33,562 nucleotides of DNA from Mikrocytos mackini (GCA_030180075.1 JASNJN010000109.1:1-33562); one strand, 5' to 3'. Shown: positions 18,394-28,548, counted from the first letter of the stretch. Numbers and translations: made by a program. Notes: a model not told the origin generated them from the letters alone.

Positions 18394-21300
18394 ATGACAA
18401 AAATTCATTCTATAAAATTTAACCTTTTCGACTCGGACGAGATTAAGAAGAATTCAACACTAGAAGTAACATCGACAGTGATATATGGGTCACAAGAAGG
18501 AGAACCTTCAGAAAACGGGCTAATGTCGCGCCTCATGGGACTTGATACAAATTCTAACAATGAAGACAAATGTAAAGAGTGTTTACAGCGCCAGAACAAA
18601 TGCCCGGGGCACTTTGGCTACTTAAAAATACCACTACCTGTGATTAACAACGGTTTTCTAGACTCCGTTTTAAAGACTTTGAATGCTGTTTGTCATTATT
18701 GTTGCCGAATCCTGCTCACACCAGACGAAATATTGACCTACAAAATCAGGCACACCCACTGCATGGTGACAAAGGTTCGGACAGAACTGAAGAGAACAAT
18801 TCTGGCCGTCTGCAAAAATAAGAAATTGTGTCCCCATTGTCATAAAGAAACAGGCAAGATCTTAAAGCTGTCAAACTCTTACAGGTTTGTTCAAAGACCA
18901 CACACATCAAAGAATCAGGACGTGCACGAGGATTTCGAAAAGTACCTCGGACTGAACAAGAGGTCCAAAGAGATAATACTGCACTACTCCAACTTACAAC
19001 AAAGGTTCGAATATCTAGCCTGCAAAGAAGAACTTCGAGACGTGCTCCGAGACGGCTATAGAATATTGGACCCAATAAAAATTCGCAGCATTTTAAACCG
19101 GGTGCCAACAAGCGACTTAAAACTTCTTCATATTAACATTCGCCCAGAAAAAGCTATCGTCGACTGCATCCCAATTTGCCCGCCTGTTATAAGACCTTCC
19201 CGAAAAGCCACGGAAACACTCACCAACGAGGACGACTTGACTATCACATACTTAGAGATACTCGGTATATCAAAACTCCTAAAATCTGTATTTTCAAGGA
19301 AAACAACGAAATCATGCACATTTGCTGTTCTACACTACAACTACGACTTACTGCAGAAGTATGTGGCTTTATTGGTTAATCCAACATTGACGGGGTTCCC
19401 AGACAAGCTGAAACCTTCTTCAAACGACAAGAGTCTATTGACATTTAAATCAAGACTCAGTGGGAAGCAGGGGAGGTTTAGAGGAAACCTAAGCGGGAAA
19501 AGGGTGAACTACACAGCCCGATCTGTTATTTCACCCGACCCCAATTTGAAGATAGACGAACTAGGGGTACCTCTTGTAATTGCGAGGTCTCTATCGACTC
19601 CTGAAACAGTTACCGAGAACAATAAGAAGAAGCTAGAAAAGTGTGTTAGGAACGGGGGCTTAAAGTATCCTGGGTGCATAAAGTTGGAGATAAAAAGCGA
19701 CGGCACTACCAGGTTCTTAAAGCAGATGAGAAATGAGCGGTTGTTGGAAGGGTTGGCTAAGCGACTAGAAGTGGGGGACATTGTTCATAGGCATTTGATG
19801 GACGGAGACTACGTCGCTTTCAACCGACAGCCATCTTTGCATAAGCATAGCATTATGGGGCATAAGGTTGTTGTACTGAATACAGGAAGGACGTTTAGGT
19901 TTAACTTATGTGTCTGTAACCCATATAATGCAGATTTTGATGGAGACGAAATGAATGTTCATGTTCCCCAAACCTTGCTTGCTAAGTCGGACATCAAGAT
20001 TCTAATGAGTGTGAAGAGAAATCTGCTCTCAGTGAAAACTGGCCTCCCTTTAATTGCACCAACTCAAGACTTTATTACGACTGTCTATTTACTAACACGA
20101 AAAGATATGTTCCTTGAACCACACGAATTTAAACGATTTTTGTTAAGCTCGCTTGATTTTCTCCAAGTTAAACATAGCAAGGAAAGGTTATGGAACATCA
20201 GGCCAGCGCTGATTAAACCCAAAGTTTATTTTACGGGGAAGCAACTCTTTTCTCTTTTGGTAAGCTGTGCCATTGAAGACAAAAATTACATAAAATACAT
20301 AACATTGTTCGACAGCAAAACATATGTGACAGAAAACACAGAAACACACGGGAAAGAAATACGACACCTCGTGGACGACTATGAAGAAACGTCAGTGATG
20401 TTTAAAAACGGGGCTCTTATATACGGTCAGATAAAGAAAGATCTGTTAACTGCCAATTTGAACGGGTTCATAAACCAGATGTTGGGGTTACATAAATTTG
20501 GCCTAGCTGATGAAATTTGCCAAAACTATGCGGCGAACTTTATGAACAGTCTAAGTAAGTTTACACACAACTTTCTACGCGAGATAGGATTCAGCATAGG
20601 CTCGGACGATCTCAAACCAGTAAACAATATTATGAACGAACGGGATAAAATGTACTACAATACTATTAATGAGAACTCAGAAAACAGAAGCAGCTTGAAT
20701 ACCACAGAGGAAACTGTGTCTGAAAGCGAAAGGTTGAAAACACAGGAGTTCAATAAATACAATGTTCTGAATAGGGTAACTGAAATAAGAAACGAAATAG
20801 CCTCGAGACATTACACTAATTTAAACAAACAGAAGAATGTTGCCTTCATTATGGCTAACTCTGGATCTAAGGGCTCAAAGTTAAACATCTGCCAGATGTC
20901 TGCATGCTTGGGACAGCAATACATCAATGGGGATTTGATACCCAACGAGTTCACGGACAGGACGCTCCCACACTTCAAACGGAACATGGTTTACCATCCC
21001 GAACAAAAGGGGTTCGTAAGAAACAATTTTTATCACGGCCTATCCCCTTCCGAATACATGTTCCACTCTATGGCAGGGAGAATAGGGCTAATCGACACAG
21101 CAATAAAAACAGCAGACACGGGATACTTGCAAAGGAGGCTGGGGAAAGGATTAGAGAACTGTGTAGCGGCATACGATAACACAGTTCGGGATTCCAAACA
21201 AAGTATAATCCAATTTCCACACGAAAACTTAGAAACAGGGCAAAAGGAAGATGTTATTCCCGGGTCTCCATACGGCATTCTCAGCTGCCAGAGTATTGGA

Positions 21301-22371
21301 GAACCAGGGACACAGATGACCCTCAAAACATTCCATTTCGCGGGGACAACCGCAATGAGTGTCACGTCTGGTGTACCTAGGATCCTAGAACTCACAAATG
21401 CGACTAAAAATCCAAAGAGTCCGATCATAAAAGCAATACTAAAGGGGGAGTTTATGGAGGATATTTCAAATTACAAGGTGTTCTGTAAGAAGCTGTCTTC
21501 GAACAAGTTTTTTGAATATATTTCATGTGTGAAGAAGCTGGTGTGTGTTAACGAATGCTATATAATAGTACTATTCAATAAAATAAATGCGCAAAATATC
21601 GCTTCATTGGAATTGGAGTGGTCGGATATTAAAAGGGCAATAATGTGTGTCTTATTAGACAAGAAATACAATATACGCATCAACGGATACGAGTCAATCA
21701 AGTATTTTAAGATTAACAAACACGACTCTTCAATATTTGAAGAGTTGATAAAGTATTTGCCAGGCAAGGTTATCGATGATCTCAAATCGGAAGACAATGT
21801 GGAATCGGGGTTGTTAATCCCATTTGGTATTAACGTTAAGTACAGCAACAGCTTCATAAACGAAATAATCGACAATATTAAGAACATAGAACTGACTCCA
21901 CAATTTTGCTTTAAGGAGGCGGTGATCGATGAAAACACAAACACTTTAATTATAGGGGGATCCGGTCTTGAAAAAGTAATGTGTAAAACAGATATCAAGT
22001 TCAAGTCGATATACACAAATGACATCCATGAAATGGCAAAGGTTCTGGGAATTGAGGCGGCAAGGCACTGTATTATGAATGAAATCAAGGACCTTTTTGG
22101 AAACTACGGAATCAAAGTCTTGGACTCCCATATAATTCTTATGGCCGATCTTATGACCAGTAAAGGGAGATTCTTGGGGTTCACAAGGCACGACCTAGAG
22201 GACTTTGATTCCTCTGCTATAAAGCTGGCTAGTTTTGAACTTACTGCGGACTGCCTTTTCGACGCCTGTACTGAAAACAAAGGTAATAGAATTTACAGCG
22301 TGAGTGAGTCTGTGATCCTAGGAAAAGTACCACTTCTCGGATCAAATTACTTTGATATAATATCTAAATAA
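18394..22371 (+). CDS. RPC1: DNA-directed RNA polymerase III largest subunit
   Basis: A 1325-residue catalytic subunit that makes tRNA, 5S rRNA and other small RNAs in the nucleus. The frame is open from a TTG at 18379, but the ATG at 18394 is the first true start. Seen: N-terminal zinc clamp (CKECLQRQNKCPGHFG, about 60-75, then CHYC and CPHC); the active-site motif NADFDGDEMNVHVP near residue 511, whose three aspartates hold Mg2+; bridge-helix and trigger-loop region with SIGEPGTQMTLKTFHFAG (about 967-984). Pol III rather than Pol I or II is indicated by GSKLNICQMSACLGQQ, MAGRIGLIDTAIKTADTGYLQRRL, and a C-terminus with ADLMTSKGRFLGFTRHDL and no heptad CTD. It is shorter than the roughly 1400-1460 residues of yeast and animals. 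No break seen. Confidence 0.95.
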   Translation: MTKIHSIKFNLFDSDEIKKNSTLEVTSTVIYGSQEGEPSENGLMSRLMGLDTNSNNEDKCKECLQRQNKCPGHFGYLKIPLPVINNGFLDSVLKTLNAVCHYCCRILLTPDEILTYKIRHTHCMVTKVRTELKRTILAVCKNKKLCPHCHKETGKILKLSNSYRFVQRPHTSKNQDVHEDFEKYLGLNKRSKEIILHYSNLQQRFEYLACKEELRDVLRDGYRILDPIKIRSILNRVPTSDLKLLHINIRPEKAIVDCIPICPPVIRPSRKATETLTNEDDLTITYLEILGISKLLKSVFSRKTTKSCTFAVLHYNYDLLQKYVALLVNPTLTGFPDKLKPSSNDKSLLTFKSRLSGKQGRFRGNLSGKRVNYTARSVISPDPNLKIDELGVPLVIARSLSTPETVTENNKKKLEKCVRNGGLKYPGCIKLEIKSDGTTRFLKQMRNERLLEGLAKRLEVGDIVHRHLMDGDYVAFNRQPSLHKHSIMGHKVVVLNTGRTFRFNLCVCNPYNADFDGDEMNVHVPQTLLAKSDIKILMSVKRNLLSVKTGLPLIAPTQDFITTVYLLTRKDMFLEPHEFKRFLLSSLDFLQVKHSKERLWNIRPALIKPKVYFTGKQLFSLLVSCAIEDKNYIKYITLFDSKTYVTENTETHGKEIRHLVDDYEETSVMFKNGALIYGQIKKDLLTANLNGFINQMLGLHKFGLADEICQNYAANFMNSLSKFTHNFLREIGFSIGSDDLKPVNNIMNERDKMYYNTINENSENRSSLNTTEETVSESERLKTQEFNKYNVLNRVTEIRNEIASRHYTNLNKQKNVAFIMANSGSKGSKLNICQMSACLGQQYINGDLIPNEFTDRTLPHFKRNMVYHPEQKGFVRNNFYHGLSPSEYMFHSMAGRIGLIDTAIKTADTGYLQRRLGKGLENCVAAYDNTVRDSKQSIIQFPHENLETGQKEDVIPGSPYGILSCQSIGEPGTQMTLKTFHFAGTTAMSVTSGVPRILELTNATKNPKSPIIKAILKGEFMEDISNYKVFCKKLSSNKFFEYISCVKKLVCVNECYIIVLFNKINAQNIASLELEWSDIKRAIMCVLLDKKYNIRINGYESIKYFKINKHDSSIFEELIKYLPGKVIDDLKSEDNVESGLLIPFGINVKYSNSFINEIIDNIKNIELTPQFCFKEAVIDENTNTLIIGGSGLEKVMCKTDIKFKSIYTNDIHEMAKVLGIEAARHCIMNEIKDLFGNYGIKVLDSHIILMADLMTSKGRFLGFTRHDLEDFDSSAIKLASFELTADCLFDACTENKGNRIYSVSESVILGKVPLLGSNYFDIISK

Positions 22372-22452
22372 ATAAACCTATGAAATTCAATAACGTCGGT
22401 TTTTTAATACTCCAAATCAAACCACTATGAAATATATTTAATACCATAACAA

Positions 22453-24004
22453 CTATTCACTCCCTGTATCGACTGTATCGTTGGGCTCTTCGGCCGAACT
22501 TCCAGCAGACACGTCGCTGTTTTGCAAATAATCTTCATCTATTGGATCGTCGTCACTTTCATTGTCGGGTAGATTCCCTTCAACCAACCCAAACCTCTTC
22601 TTTTCTCCGCCGTTGTCATTGGCCGTCCCACTTTGTTGTTGTATTTCTTCCACGTTGTCAATATAGACTCCGGTCGCAACAAAGTAGTCGATGAGTTCTG
22701 TCATCTCTGTTTTTTCTATGTTTCCAAAGTCGTACGATTTTTTGCCTGTGTATATTCTCATATCAAATGATTTCGAAATGTAATTATTCCAACGCAGCAA
22801 TTCGACCCTCCTTATTTCAGTCTTGTGTAGCAAAATGACTGGTTTTTGTAAGAATAACACGTACCCGTCCAAAAAATATAGAGCCCCATTGTTCGTTTTA
22901 AAATCCGCTGATACTCCGTTTATTTCGGTTTGGCCGATGAAATCACCGGCCTCTATAATATTCTTACCTGTCTTACTACTTAGCTCATTCAGGAACTTCT
23001 CGTGTTTTTCCAGATACTCCACTCTTTTTTCAACCTTTGCTCTTTTAGGTATTGTGTCTTTGTCCTCGTCTTCACTATCTGGGCCCTCGAGATAGTCTCC
23101 GGATTCGAACTCGATAAGGACGTATTGATACATCGTCTGTCTTATGGAGATTGCAGGGTTAAGTTCGATCACGATGTTGATCTTATCTTTAAAGTTTTGG
23201 ACCTTTACGATCGTCTTGAACGTTCTGAAAGGAATCTTGAACTGTTTATTTGTACCTTCGAGTGTTATGAATTGGTCGTAGAACAAGAAAGAGAAGCGCC
23301 CCCTGGGTGTTACTATGAATATTTTGTCCAGTTGTAGGTACGGCTTCTCTGTGATCTTCAACCTTGGTGCGAACTCTTGAATGAAATCGTTGATGTCGAT
23401 CGCATCTCCCTCCACTGTCGAAAGACGCATTCCGCAAAGGACGTCTTGAACAGGGAAGTCAGGTTGTGTGAATTCGAAAGCCACGTCCCCCTTGGAAGGA
23501 ACCGATGCCTTGGTTATCAGGTTCAATGGCAGATCGAACATCGATTTGTATATGACCTCGTAACTAGACCCAAGTTCTTCCTCAAAGTTACTTGAGTTGT
23601 TCGTTAAAGTCAACAGTTCCTTGGCGAATCCTCTAGATGCAGGAGATTCAAATGATAACAGGGACTTGTCAAGTGTTACGTTTCCGAATGAAGTACAAGA
23701 AGTGCTCAGATCTTTTACCAGTAAAGGAATGGACAGCCAACTCTTAAACCGACTCAAGTTTTCAATGTCGAACCCTGTGAATATGTAGTATGAGTCGCCA
23801 GATTTTAGTTCAACGGCATAAAAGTTGTTGTGAAGTCCGCATTCGAAGCCAGAAACGAGTGCGGATAGTGATATCTTTAGACTAGGAGTCTCGGAGTTTT
23901 TTTATATAGAATTTTATGTTGTCTTCTTCCCTTCTCAACGACCCCATATGTAGTCCTTTCTTATATAGAGCTATGTTTGTGATTTCTTCTAATTCTTCAG
24001 ACAT
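22453..24004 (-). CDS. POB3: FACT histone chaperone subunit SSRP1/Pob3, with one-base frameshift near the N-terminus
   Basis: FACT loosens nucleosomes ahead of polymerases and rebuilds them behind. From the ATG at 24002-24004 the N-terminal domain reads about 34 codons (LYKKGLHMGSLRREEDNIKFYI), then a run of seven A on the minus strand (23897-23903) shifts the frame and TAG follows within seven codons. In the next frame coding continues without gaps to 22453: SGFECGLHNNFYAVELKSGD, FPVQDVLCGMRLSTVEGDAI, the middle PH-type region with IFIVTPRGRFSFLFYDQFITLEG and FKIPFRTFKTIV, and a second PH-like part. The tail is acidic and there is no HMG box, as in yeast Pob3. Total length would be about 515. 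The frame joins if the run had six A. A sequencing error is the simplest reading; slippage or a null allele is possible. Convergent with RPC1, 82 bp apart. Confidence 0.88.
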
Positions 24005-24252
24005 TTAAGTTTGGAAATTTTTTAAGATAACAAAGGCACATTGCAACATAAAACAAAACAATGAGGTGCGCAGTGTGATCGACTGCGATCAAAAGACTGT
24101 ATGTTTTAAGTTAACCGAACACAACAAACAAACGGTTTGTAATAGAAATTCCTAAGCGATCGTGAACAAAACATAACACCCATAGTGTTTAAATTCGAAT
24201 ACAAAGTTGCTTTAACTGTTCGTTCAAAAGTTCAAACCTCCCAAATTTAAAA

Positions 24253-25485
24253 ATGAAACTCGGAACAAAAGCGTACTTAGTCCTTATTCTTCTAAACTTA
24301 ACACAAGAAGCAACAGTCGGTGAATGTTCAAGAATACCGCCTGCCGAGGCTCCTTTGGAGCTTTCGATAGTTGCCAATGCGTTCATTTCAGCGACATTCG
24401 TTTCACACATATCTCATAAGGAAGGGTATCTAAAAGACTTTTTATCATCAACACAAGACCATCTAAAGGTGATCGCAGAGCTGGTCTCCAAGTTCAGTAT
24501 GGTCATGGTCAAGAACGACGCAGTGATGAGACCGGAGTATGCAGCAGCACTCAAAAGCAAGTACTTTTCGAGTGGAGGGCCTATGGTGCTGGCCAATTTA
24601 CGGGGCTTAAAGGAGTTTGTCGCTAAAATACGAGCTGGGACCGACGTTCTTACTGTGGCTGATCTGGTAGTCCAGCTGGTGAAGGACCTTTACAATTACG
24701 TGATATTCTCAATTGAGTTAAACCAAATTAATCTGGAGGAAATACACAAAGCTCTAATTTACGAACTGTCCGGAGATAAGGCACACTGGGAAAAGATATT
24801 CCTTGAATTCTTACAGGGTTTTGGAGAGTCGGACTCTCACTTCGTTCTGAAGTTTATAAAGAAACTGTCCGGCAAAATATCCGACTCAACTGACGGCAAC
24901 GGAATAGCCACCGAGGTCAAGTTGGAGAAGGTTCTAATGATATTTGGTCCACTATTAAAAGAAATATCCGTTTTCAAACAGAAGTTTTCAGAGAGTTACA
25001 CGAAGTTAATCAAGGCACTCGAAAAGGAAAAGTACAACCTCGAATTCTCCGGCAAACAACCTGGAAGTATGGAGGAGGCCATCGAACACCTAGATTTATT
25101 CAAGGCACTATTGGACGATCTGGACATCCTTGAAAAGTTTGCAGATTATTTGAGTGGGATATTCACAAACTTCGCGAACGAACAGGAGACATGTGCCCTA
25201 GAAAACATCGAATACCTAAAAGTGGCTTGGAATCAGTTAGTAGTTATATTCCTTGAGAACAAAGAAAAGCTGGTTCAGAAGTTCGAGGATGCCCTAATAC
25301 TCAAAATAAAGTCGAAGTTTGGGATAGTCGGTAGATTAGGACGAAAGGTACTCGATTTCCTTGACAAATTGATAAGGATATTCAAAGCCAAATTCCTTAT
25401 ATATTTCCCAGACCTCTTTATTTTTGACAAACTGGAGGAGATGTACAATTATTTCAAACAAAAGTTCAAGAGTTTCTGGGCTTGA
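24253..25485 (+). CDS. Hypothetical secreted helical protein
   Basis: A 410-residue protein that I cannot assign. The N-terminus has a good signal peptide (Lys near the start, then YLVLILLNL, possible cleavage near residues 20-25). The mature part is rich in Lys, Glu, Leu and Phe and looks almost fully helical, with amphipathic stretches such as LDILEKFADYLSGIFTNF and VLDFLDKLIRIFKAKFL. Only two cysteines remain after the likely signal peptide cleavage region, and there is no transmembrane segment near the C-terminus, so secretion rather than anchoring is likely. It is divergent from the FACT gene with 248 bp between starts, and 121 bp separate its stop from the convergent next gene. A role at the host interface is inference. 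Confidence 0.65.
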   Translation: MKLGTKAYLVLILLNLTQEATVGECSRIPPAEAPLELSIVANAFISATFVSHISHKEGYLKDFLSSTQDHLKVIAELVSKFSMVMVKNDAVMRPEYAAALKSKYFSSGGPMVLANLRGLKEFVAKIRAGTDVLTVADLVVQLVKDLYNYVIFSIELNQINLEEIHKALIYELSGDKAHWEKIFLEFLQGFGESDSHFVLKFIKKLSGKISDSTDGNGIATEVKLEKVLMIFGPLLKEISVFKQKFSESYTKLIKALEKEKYNLEFSGKQPGSMEEAIEHLDLFKALLDDLDILEKFADYLSGIFTNFANEQETCALENIEYLKVAWNQLVVIFLENKEKLVQKFEDALILKIKSKFGIVGRLGRKVLDFLDKLIRIFKAKFLIYFPDLFIFDKLEEMYNYFKQKFKSFWA

Positions 25486-25606
25486 ATATTCCTAGCCTTG
25501 TCCAATAAGTAAGTAAATCGTGTTGAATAGAACGTTTAGGTAAATAGTTTTAATTATCACGTGTCATCTATTTTATTTATTGTAAAAACGTACCAATATA
25601 AAGTGC

Positions 25607-27244
25607 TCATTGGAAATCGAGTGCAACTCCACATGCATAAAAGTCAGGGTCTGGGTATTCCTCGTTCACGACGAAGTCGGCGTCTGTATCGACTAGCCTT
25701 TTTCCTATGTCCTGTTTATACGCAACCATTCTCTTCCTTAAACCCGCAGCTACTTTGCTGATCATGTTTGTTTTAAAACTTTCCATATGTGGAAGAGGAA
25801 TTTGATCTTTCTTCCTCGTAGTTATATCATTTAACAATTCGAAATAAGTTTTGTACAAAGGATAAATCTTGACCAACAAATCCTGGCATACTTTTTCCTG
25901 TCCTTCTTTTACAGTATTGGCTTCTGTAGAGAGGACTGTATCCTGATACTTCAAAACTACTTGATGTGGTGTGCTTATTCCTCTTGTTATTTCGAACTTT
26001 ACAAGGTCCTCAAGTTTGCATCTGAATTTCTTAGCAAAGAATTCCTGCAGTAGACCCTTCGGAGTTTTGTGTTTGGAGTTGAGTTCGAAACACCTTGTCT
26101 TCTCGGTGACAAGCCGTGGTTCCTGGATTCTGAACTTTTTGTACTCCTCTAAATCAAATGCGCCATTTGGGCTCGTTACTCCAGCGGTATTGGAACACGT
26201 AGTAGCAGTCTCTAACGTTCTTACCTTAGCTTCTAGGTTCTTTTCAGGGAGATTTTGAGCCATAAATCGTTTGTAAAGGTCTTCGTTTATGTGTTTAAAG
26301 AATTTTAGAACCGCATTTATCTTGGCTTTTTGTTTCGAAAGGTTGCATCCTAACGAGATGTATTTAATCTGATTCTGTGATATCCTATTTAACCCCGTTT
26401 GTTGGGATATGTCTGCGTTAATAGCCAACAACGCGTATGTCAATTTGTCGTTGCTCCCGAACTCTGTGTCTGGTTTTACAAGTATACAGGATTCGTTCTT
26501 CAGGTCTTCCTGCACTGCTGAAATATCATTACAAATTTTGGGCACATAAAACAAAAACTTTAGCGGCACTCTAACGAAGCCTGTCATGAATTTGTTGAAA
26601 AAGGTTAGGACAGGACTAGCTAACATGGCGTCCCTTTCCTTCGAGTTGCACAGTGTCTGATAAGCGTTCACAAACATTTCCTTCCCGATTGGCATAACCC
26701 TGTTTATCGGTACTTCTTTTTGGTGAACCAAGGAAAGCGGTTGAACTGGCACTGTAGCTTGCTTTTTTAAATAGCGACTCTGGTCAAACTTTTCAGGCTT
26801 TACTTCCTCTACAATGTTAACATCACTAATGGAGAAAGAATGTTCCGGGAAGCAGGTCAATTTATCGCACAGTTCGTCACACAAAAGTTTAAGAGCGGCC
26901 GAAACTGAAAAGAATTCGGCGTCTTCTTCCACCAGGGTTGGTTCAGATGCAAGTACAAAACCGAACAACTTGATCTCGTGTTGGTATAGAACTCCCTCCC
27001 GGAGCTTGTCGTCATCGCTTATAATATAGTGATAGCGGACCTTCTTCTTTCGTAAAGTATGTTCTGGTTTTGTTCTGAAAAACTTCTCACAGTAGCTATC
27101 GAGGAGTAGTCTCGGGGTTTTGACGTTTTCATCTATGTCGGGATGTTCTCTTGATTTATAAAAGTCGTAGGCTTCTTCTATCTTCCTATCAAAGTAGACG
27201 GGGTAGTTTGTGGGGGGCCGCGCGAAGAAAGGATTTGTGTTCAT
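25607..27244 (-). CDS. Putative dsRNA-binding protein with three dsRBD-like segments
   Basis: A 545-residue soluble protein with no signal peptide or membrane segment. I see three segments that look like diverged double-stranded-RNA-binding folds. A (about 43-130) starts TPRLLLDSYCEKFF and ends in a helix SAALKLLCDELCDKL. B (about 210-320) ends LGCNLSKQKAKINAVLKFF, close to the G-x-G-x-SKK-x-AK helix that contacts RNA. C (about 393-463) starts TPKGLLQEFFAKKF and ends EGQEKVCQDLLVKI. A and C also resemble each other in between (EIKLFGFVLASE against VLKYQDTVLSTE). No catalytic motif is seen. Dosage of evidence: the pattern is my reading, not a profile hit, so the function is tentative. Its ATG is only 13 bp from that of the divergent gene at 27258. 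Confidence 0.6.
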   Translation of the reverse strand: MNTNPFFARPPTNYPVYFDRKIEEAYDFYKSREHPDIDENVKTPRLLLDSYCEKFFRTKPEHTLRKKKVRYHYIISDDDKLREGVLYQHEIKLFGFVLASEPTLVEEDAEFFSVSAALKLLCDELCDKLTCFPEHSFSISDVNIVEEVKPEKFDQSRYLKKQATVPVQPLSLVHQKEVPINRVMPIGKEMFVNAYQTLCNSKERDAMLASPVLTFFNKFMTGFVRVPLKFLFYVPKICNDISAVQEDLKNESCILVKPDTEFGSNDKLTYALLAINADISQQTGLNRISQNQIKYISLGCNLSKQKAKINAVLKFFKHINEDLYKRFMAQNLPEKNLEAKVRTLETATTCSNTAGVTSPNGAFDLEEYKKFRIQEPRLVTEKTRCFELNSKHKTPKGLLQEFFAKKFRCKLEDLVKFEITRGISTPHQVVLKYQDTVLSTEANTVKEGQEKVCQDLLVKIYPLYKTYFELLNDITTRKKDQIPLPHMESFKTNMISKVAAGLRKRMVAYKQDIGKRLVDTDADFVVNEEYPDPDFYACGVALDFQ

Positions 27245-27257
27245 TGATTTTTAAAAA
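27245..27257. promoter_or_regulatory. 13-bp gap between two divergent start codons
   Basis: The whole intergenic sequence is TGATTTTTAAAAA. It is too short for two separate promoters, so control elements, if both starts are right, overlap coding sequence. AT-rich sequence directly before an ATG is common in compact microsporidian genes. Confidence 0.4.
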
Positions 27258-27783
27258 ATGAAAGTTGATCTCTCTCCATTAACCGTGCCCGATGAGAACC
27301 AGGCAAAAATGATTGACGAATTCGACATCAAGATGCCCAAAGATATGAAACCCATTTCTGTGCGAGGATCTACAGAACTTAAAAGATGTATAGATTTGAT
27401 ATTTCTCGAACAGCACATTACAAACGTCTCTGATTTCAACGAAGCGGTCAAATACTTGCTAAAGCCCATGTTGTTATCATCGTTCGGTGTTAAGTTCACA
27501 AGTGGGTATATAAATGCAGGGTACACTAAAACGCATTACATCAAAGCAGGCAAAGAACAAGTCCTTTCTTCTCCCATGATGGACAACGGAAAGGAAGAGA
27601 ATTTGATTGAATTCGTTTACTTTTTGCATGGTTTTATAAGGAACTATTTCGAAGTTGTATTTATTATTAAAGCTCGGATTTACTGTTCAAGTAACGAACA
27701 ACCACATAATCGGGGACTTTGATAAATTTATTAAAATTTATATAAAATACGAAGAAGACGGATTGTACATAGATGGTAAATAA
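27258..27783 (+). CDS. Hypothetical protein, probable frameshift near the C-terminus
   Basis: The frame from the ATG at 27258 gives 154 residues and stops at 27720-27722. The last 18 or so residues look unlike the rest. In the +1 frame (open from 27640) coding-like sequence continues (LKLGFTVQVTNNHIIG, then FDKFIKIYIKYEEDGLYIDG) to TAA at 27781-27783, so a one-base change between about 27640 and 27720 probably shifted the frame; intact length would be about 174. I do not recognise the family: no signal peptide, no membrane segment, mixed helix and strand. It is divergent from the gene at 25607-27244 with 13 bp between start codons, so each promoter must lie within the other gene. Confidence 0.5.
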
Positions 27784-27870
27784 AATGTTTTATGTGGAGC
27801 TTAAGACAAAATAAACATGTGATAAATTTGTATTGATATTTGTATAAACAAGATATGCACATTTTATATT

Positions 27871-28548
27871 TTATGCTTCGCCTACTTTCCAGACTGTTAC
27901 AGAATTTCTAACTTCTCCCTTTATTTTGTTGTCCTTTTTCATATTCATTATGGCGTAACCTATTCCGCCCACAATTATGATAGCGACTACAGCAATTACA
28001 CCTAAAACGATTTTGTTTTTATCGCCCTTGTCTGAACCAGATTCTTCTTTGTCTTCTACTTCCTTCTTTTCGTTGTCCGGTTTACTTTGATCTGTAGATT
28101 TATCCTTTTCTTCGCTGTCTTCATCCGTTTTTACATCTTCCCCATCTTCTTTGTTTTCTTCCCTGTCATCGTCTTTATTCTGGGTGGTTTCCTCAGTAGT
28201 TTCTTCTTTAGATTCTTCGTCAGTTTCTTCTTTGCTTTCTTCGTCGTCTTTGTCTGTTTCATCTCCATTATCATCATCGGCATCTTGTTGCACTTCTTTT
28301 TTGGATAACTCAGTCAGGGGTTTTCCATCGTCCGCACCATCATGTTTTACGTCTGTGTCATTTCCGTCATTATTTTCCACCTTGGGCTCATCAGTATTGG
28401 AATCGGGCGATTCTAAGTCGTTGTCAGATTTCTTCCAAAACATCAGTTTATCATACCATCTTTTCCCTTTTGGTGATACTACATCCGATATCTGCATAGA
28501 GATTACAAGAAATAAGAAAATAGTTCTCATAGATCGGTAAGTGTTCAT
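27871..28548 (-). CDS. Hypothetical acidic single-pass membrane protein
   Basis: A 225-residue protein of no known family. It has a hydrophobic N-terminus (RTIFLFLVISMQIS) that fits a signal peptide, then a short basic-aromatic part (GKRWYDKLMFWKK). Residues 41-170 are extremely rich in Asp, Glu, Lys, Ser and Thr, with local repeats of EESKEET. A strong transmembrane helix follows (about 179-201, IVLGVIAVVAIIIVGGIGYAI) and a short basic tail. This predicts a type I protein with an acidic, disordered outside domain. An internal ATG at 28528-28530 is an equally good start and gives a cleaner signal peptide. The long antisense frames here are shadows of the biased composition. Confidence 0.65.
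   Translation of the reverse strand: MNTYRSMRTIFLFLVISMQISDVVSPKGKRWYDKLMFWKKSDNDLESPDSNTDEPKVENNDGNDTDVKHDGADDGKPLTELSKKEVQQDADDDNGDETDKDDEESKEETDEESKEETTEETTQNKDDDREENKEDGEDVKTDEDSEEKDKSTDQSKPDNEKKEVEDKEESGSDKGDKNKIVLGVIAVVAIIIVGGIGYAIMNMKKDNKIKGEVRNSVTVWKVGEA

Noticed and set aside
20904-21428. Overlapping frames inside the RNA polymerase III gene
   Set aside because: Shadows of a conserved gene whose own frame carries all family motifs here.
28087-28540. Long plus-strand Ser/Phe-rich frames opposite the acidic protein
   Set aside because: Antisense shadows of a low-complexity Asp/Glu/Lys/Ser gene; the minus-strand frame has a signal peptide and membrane helix.
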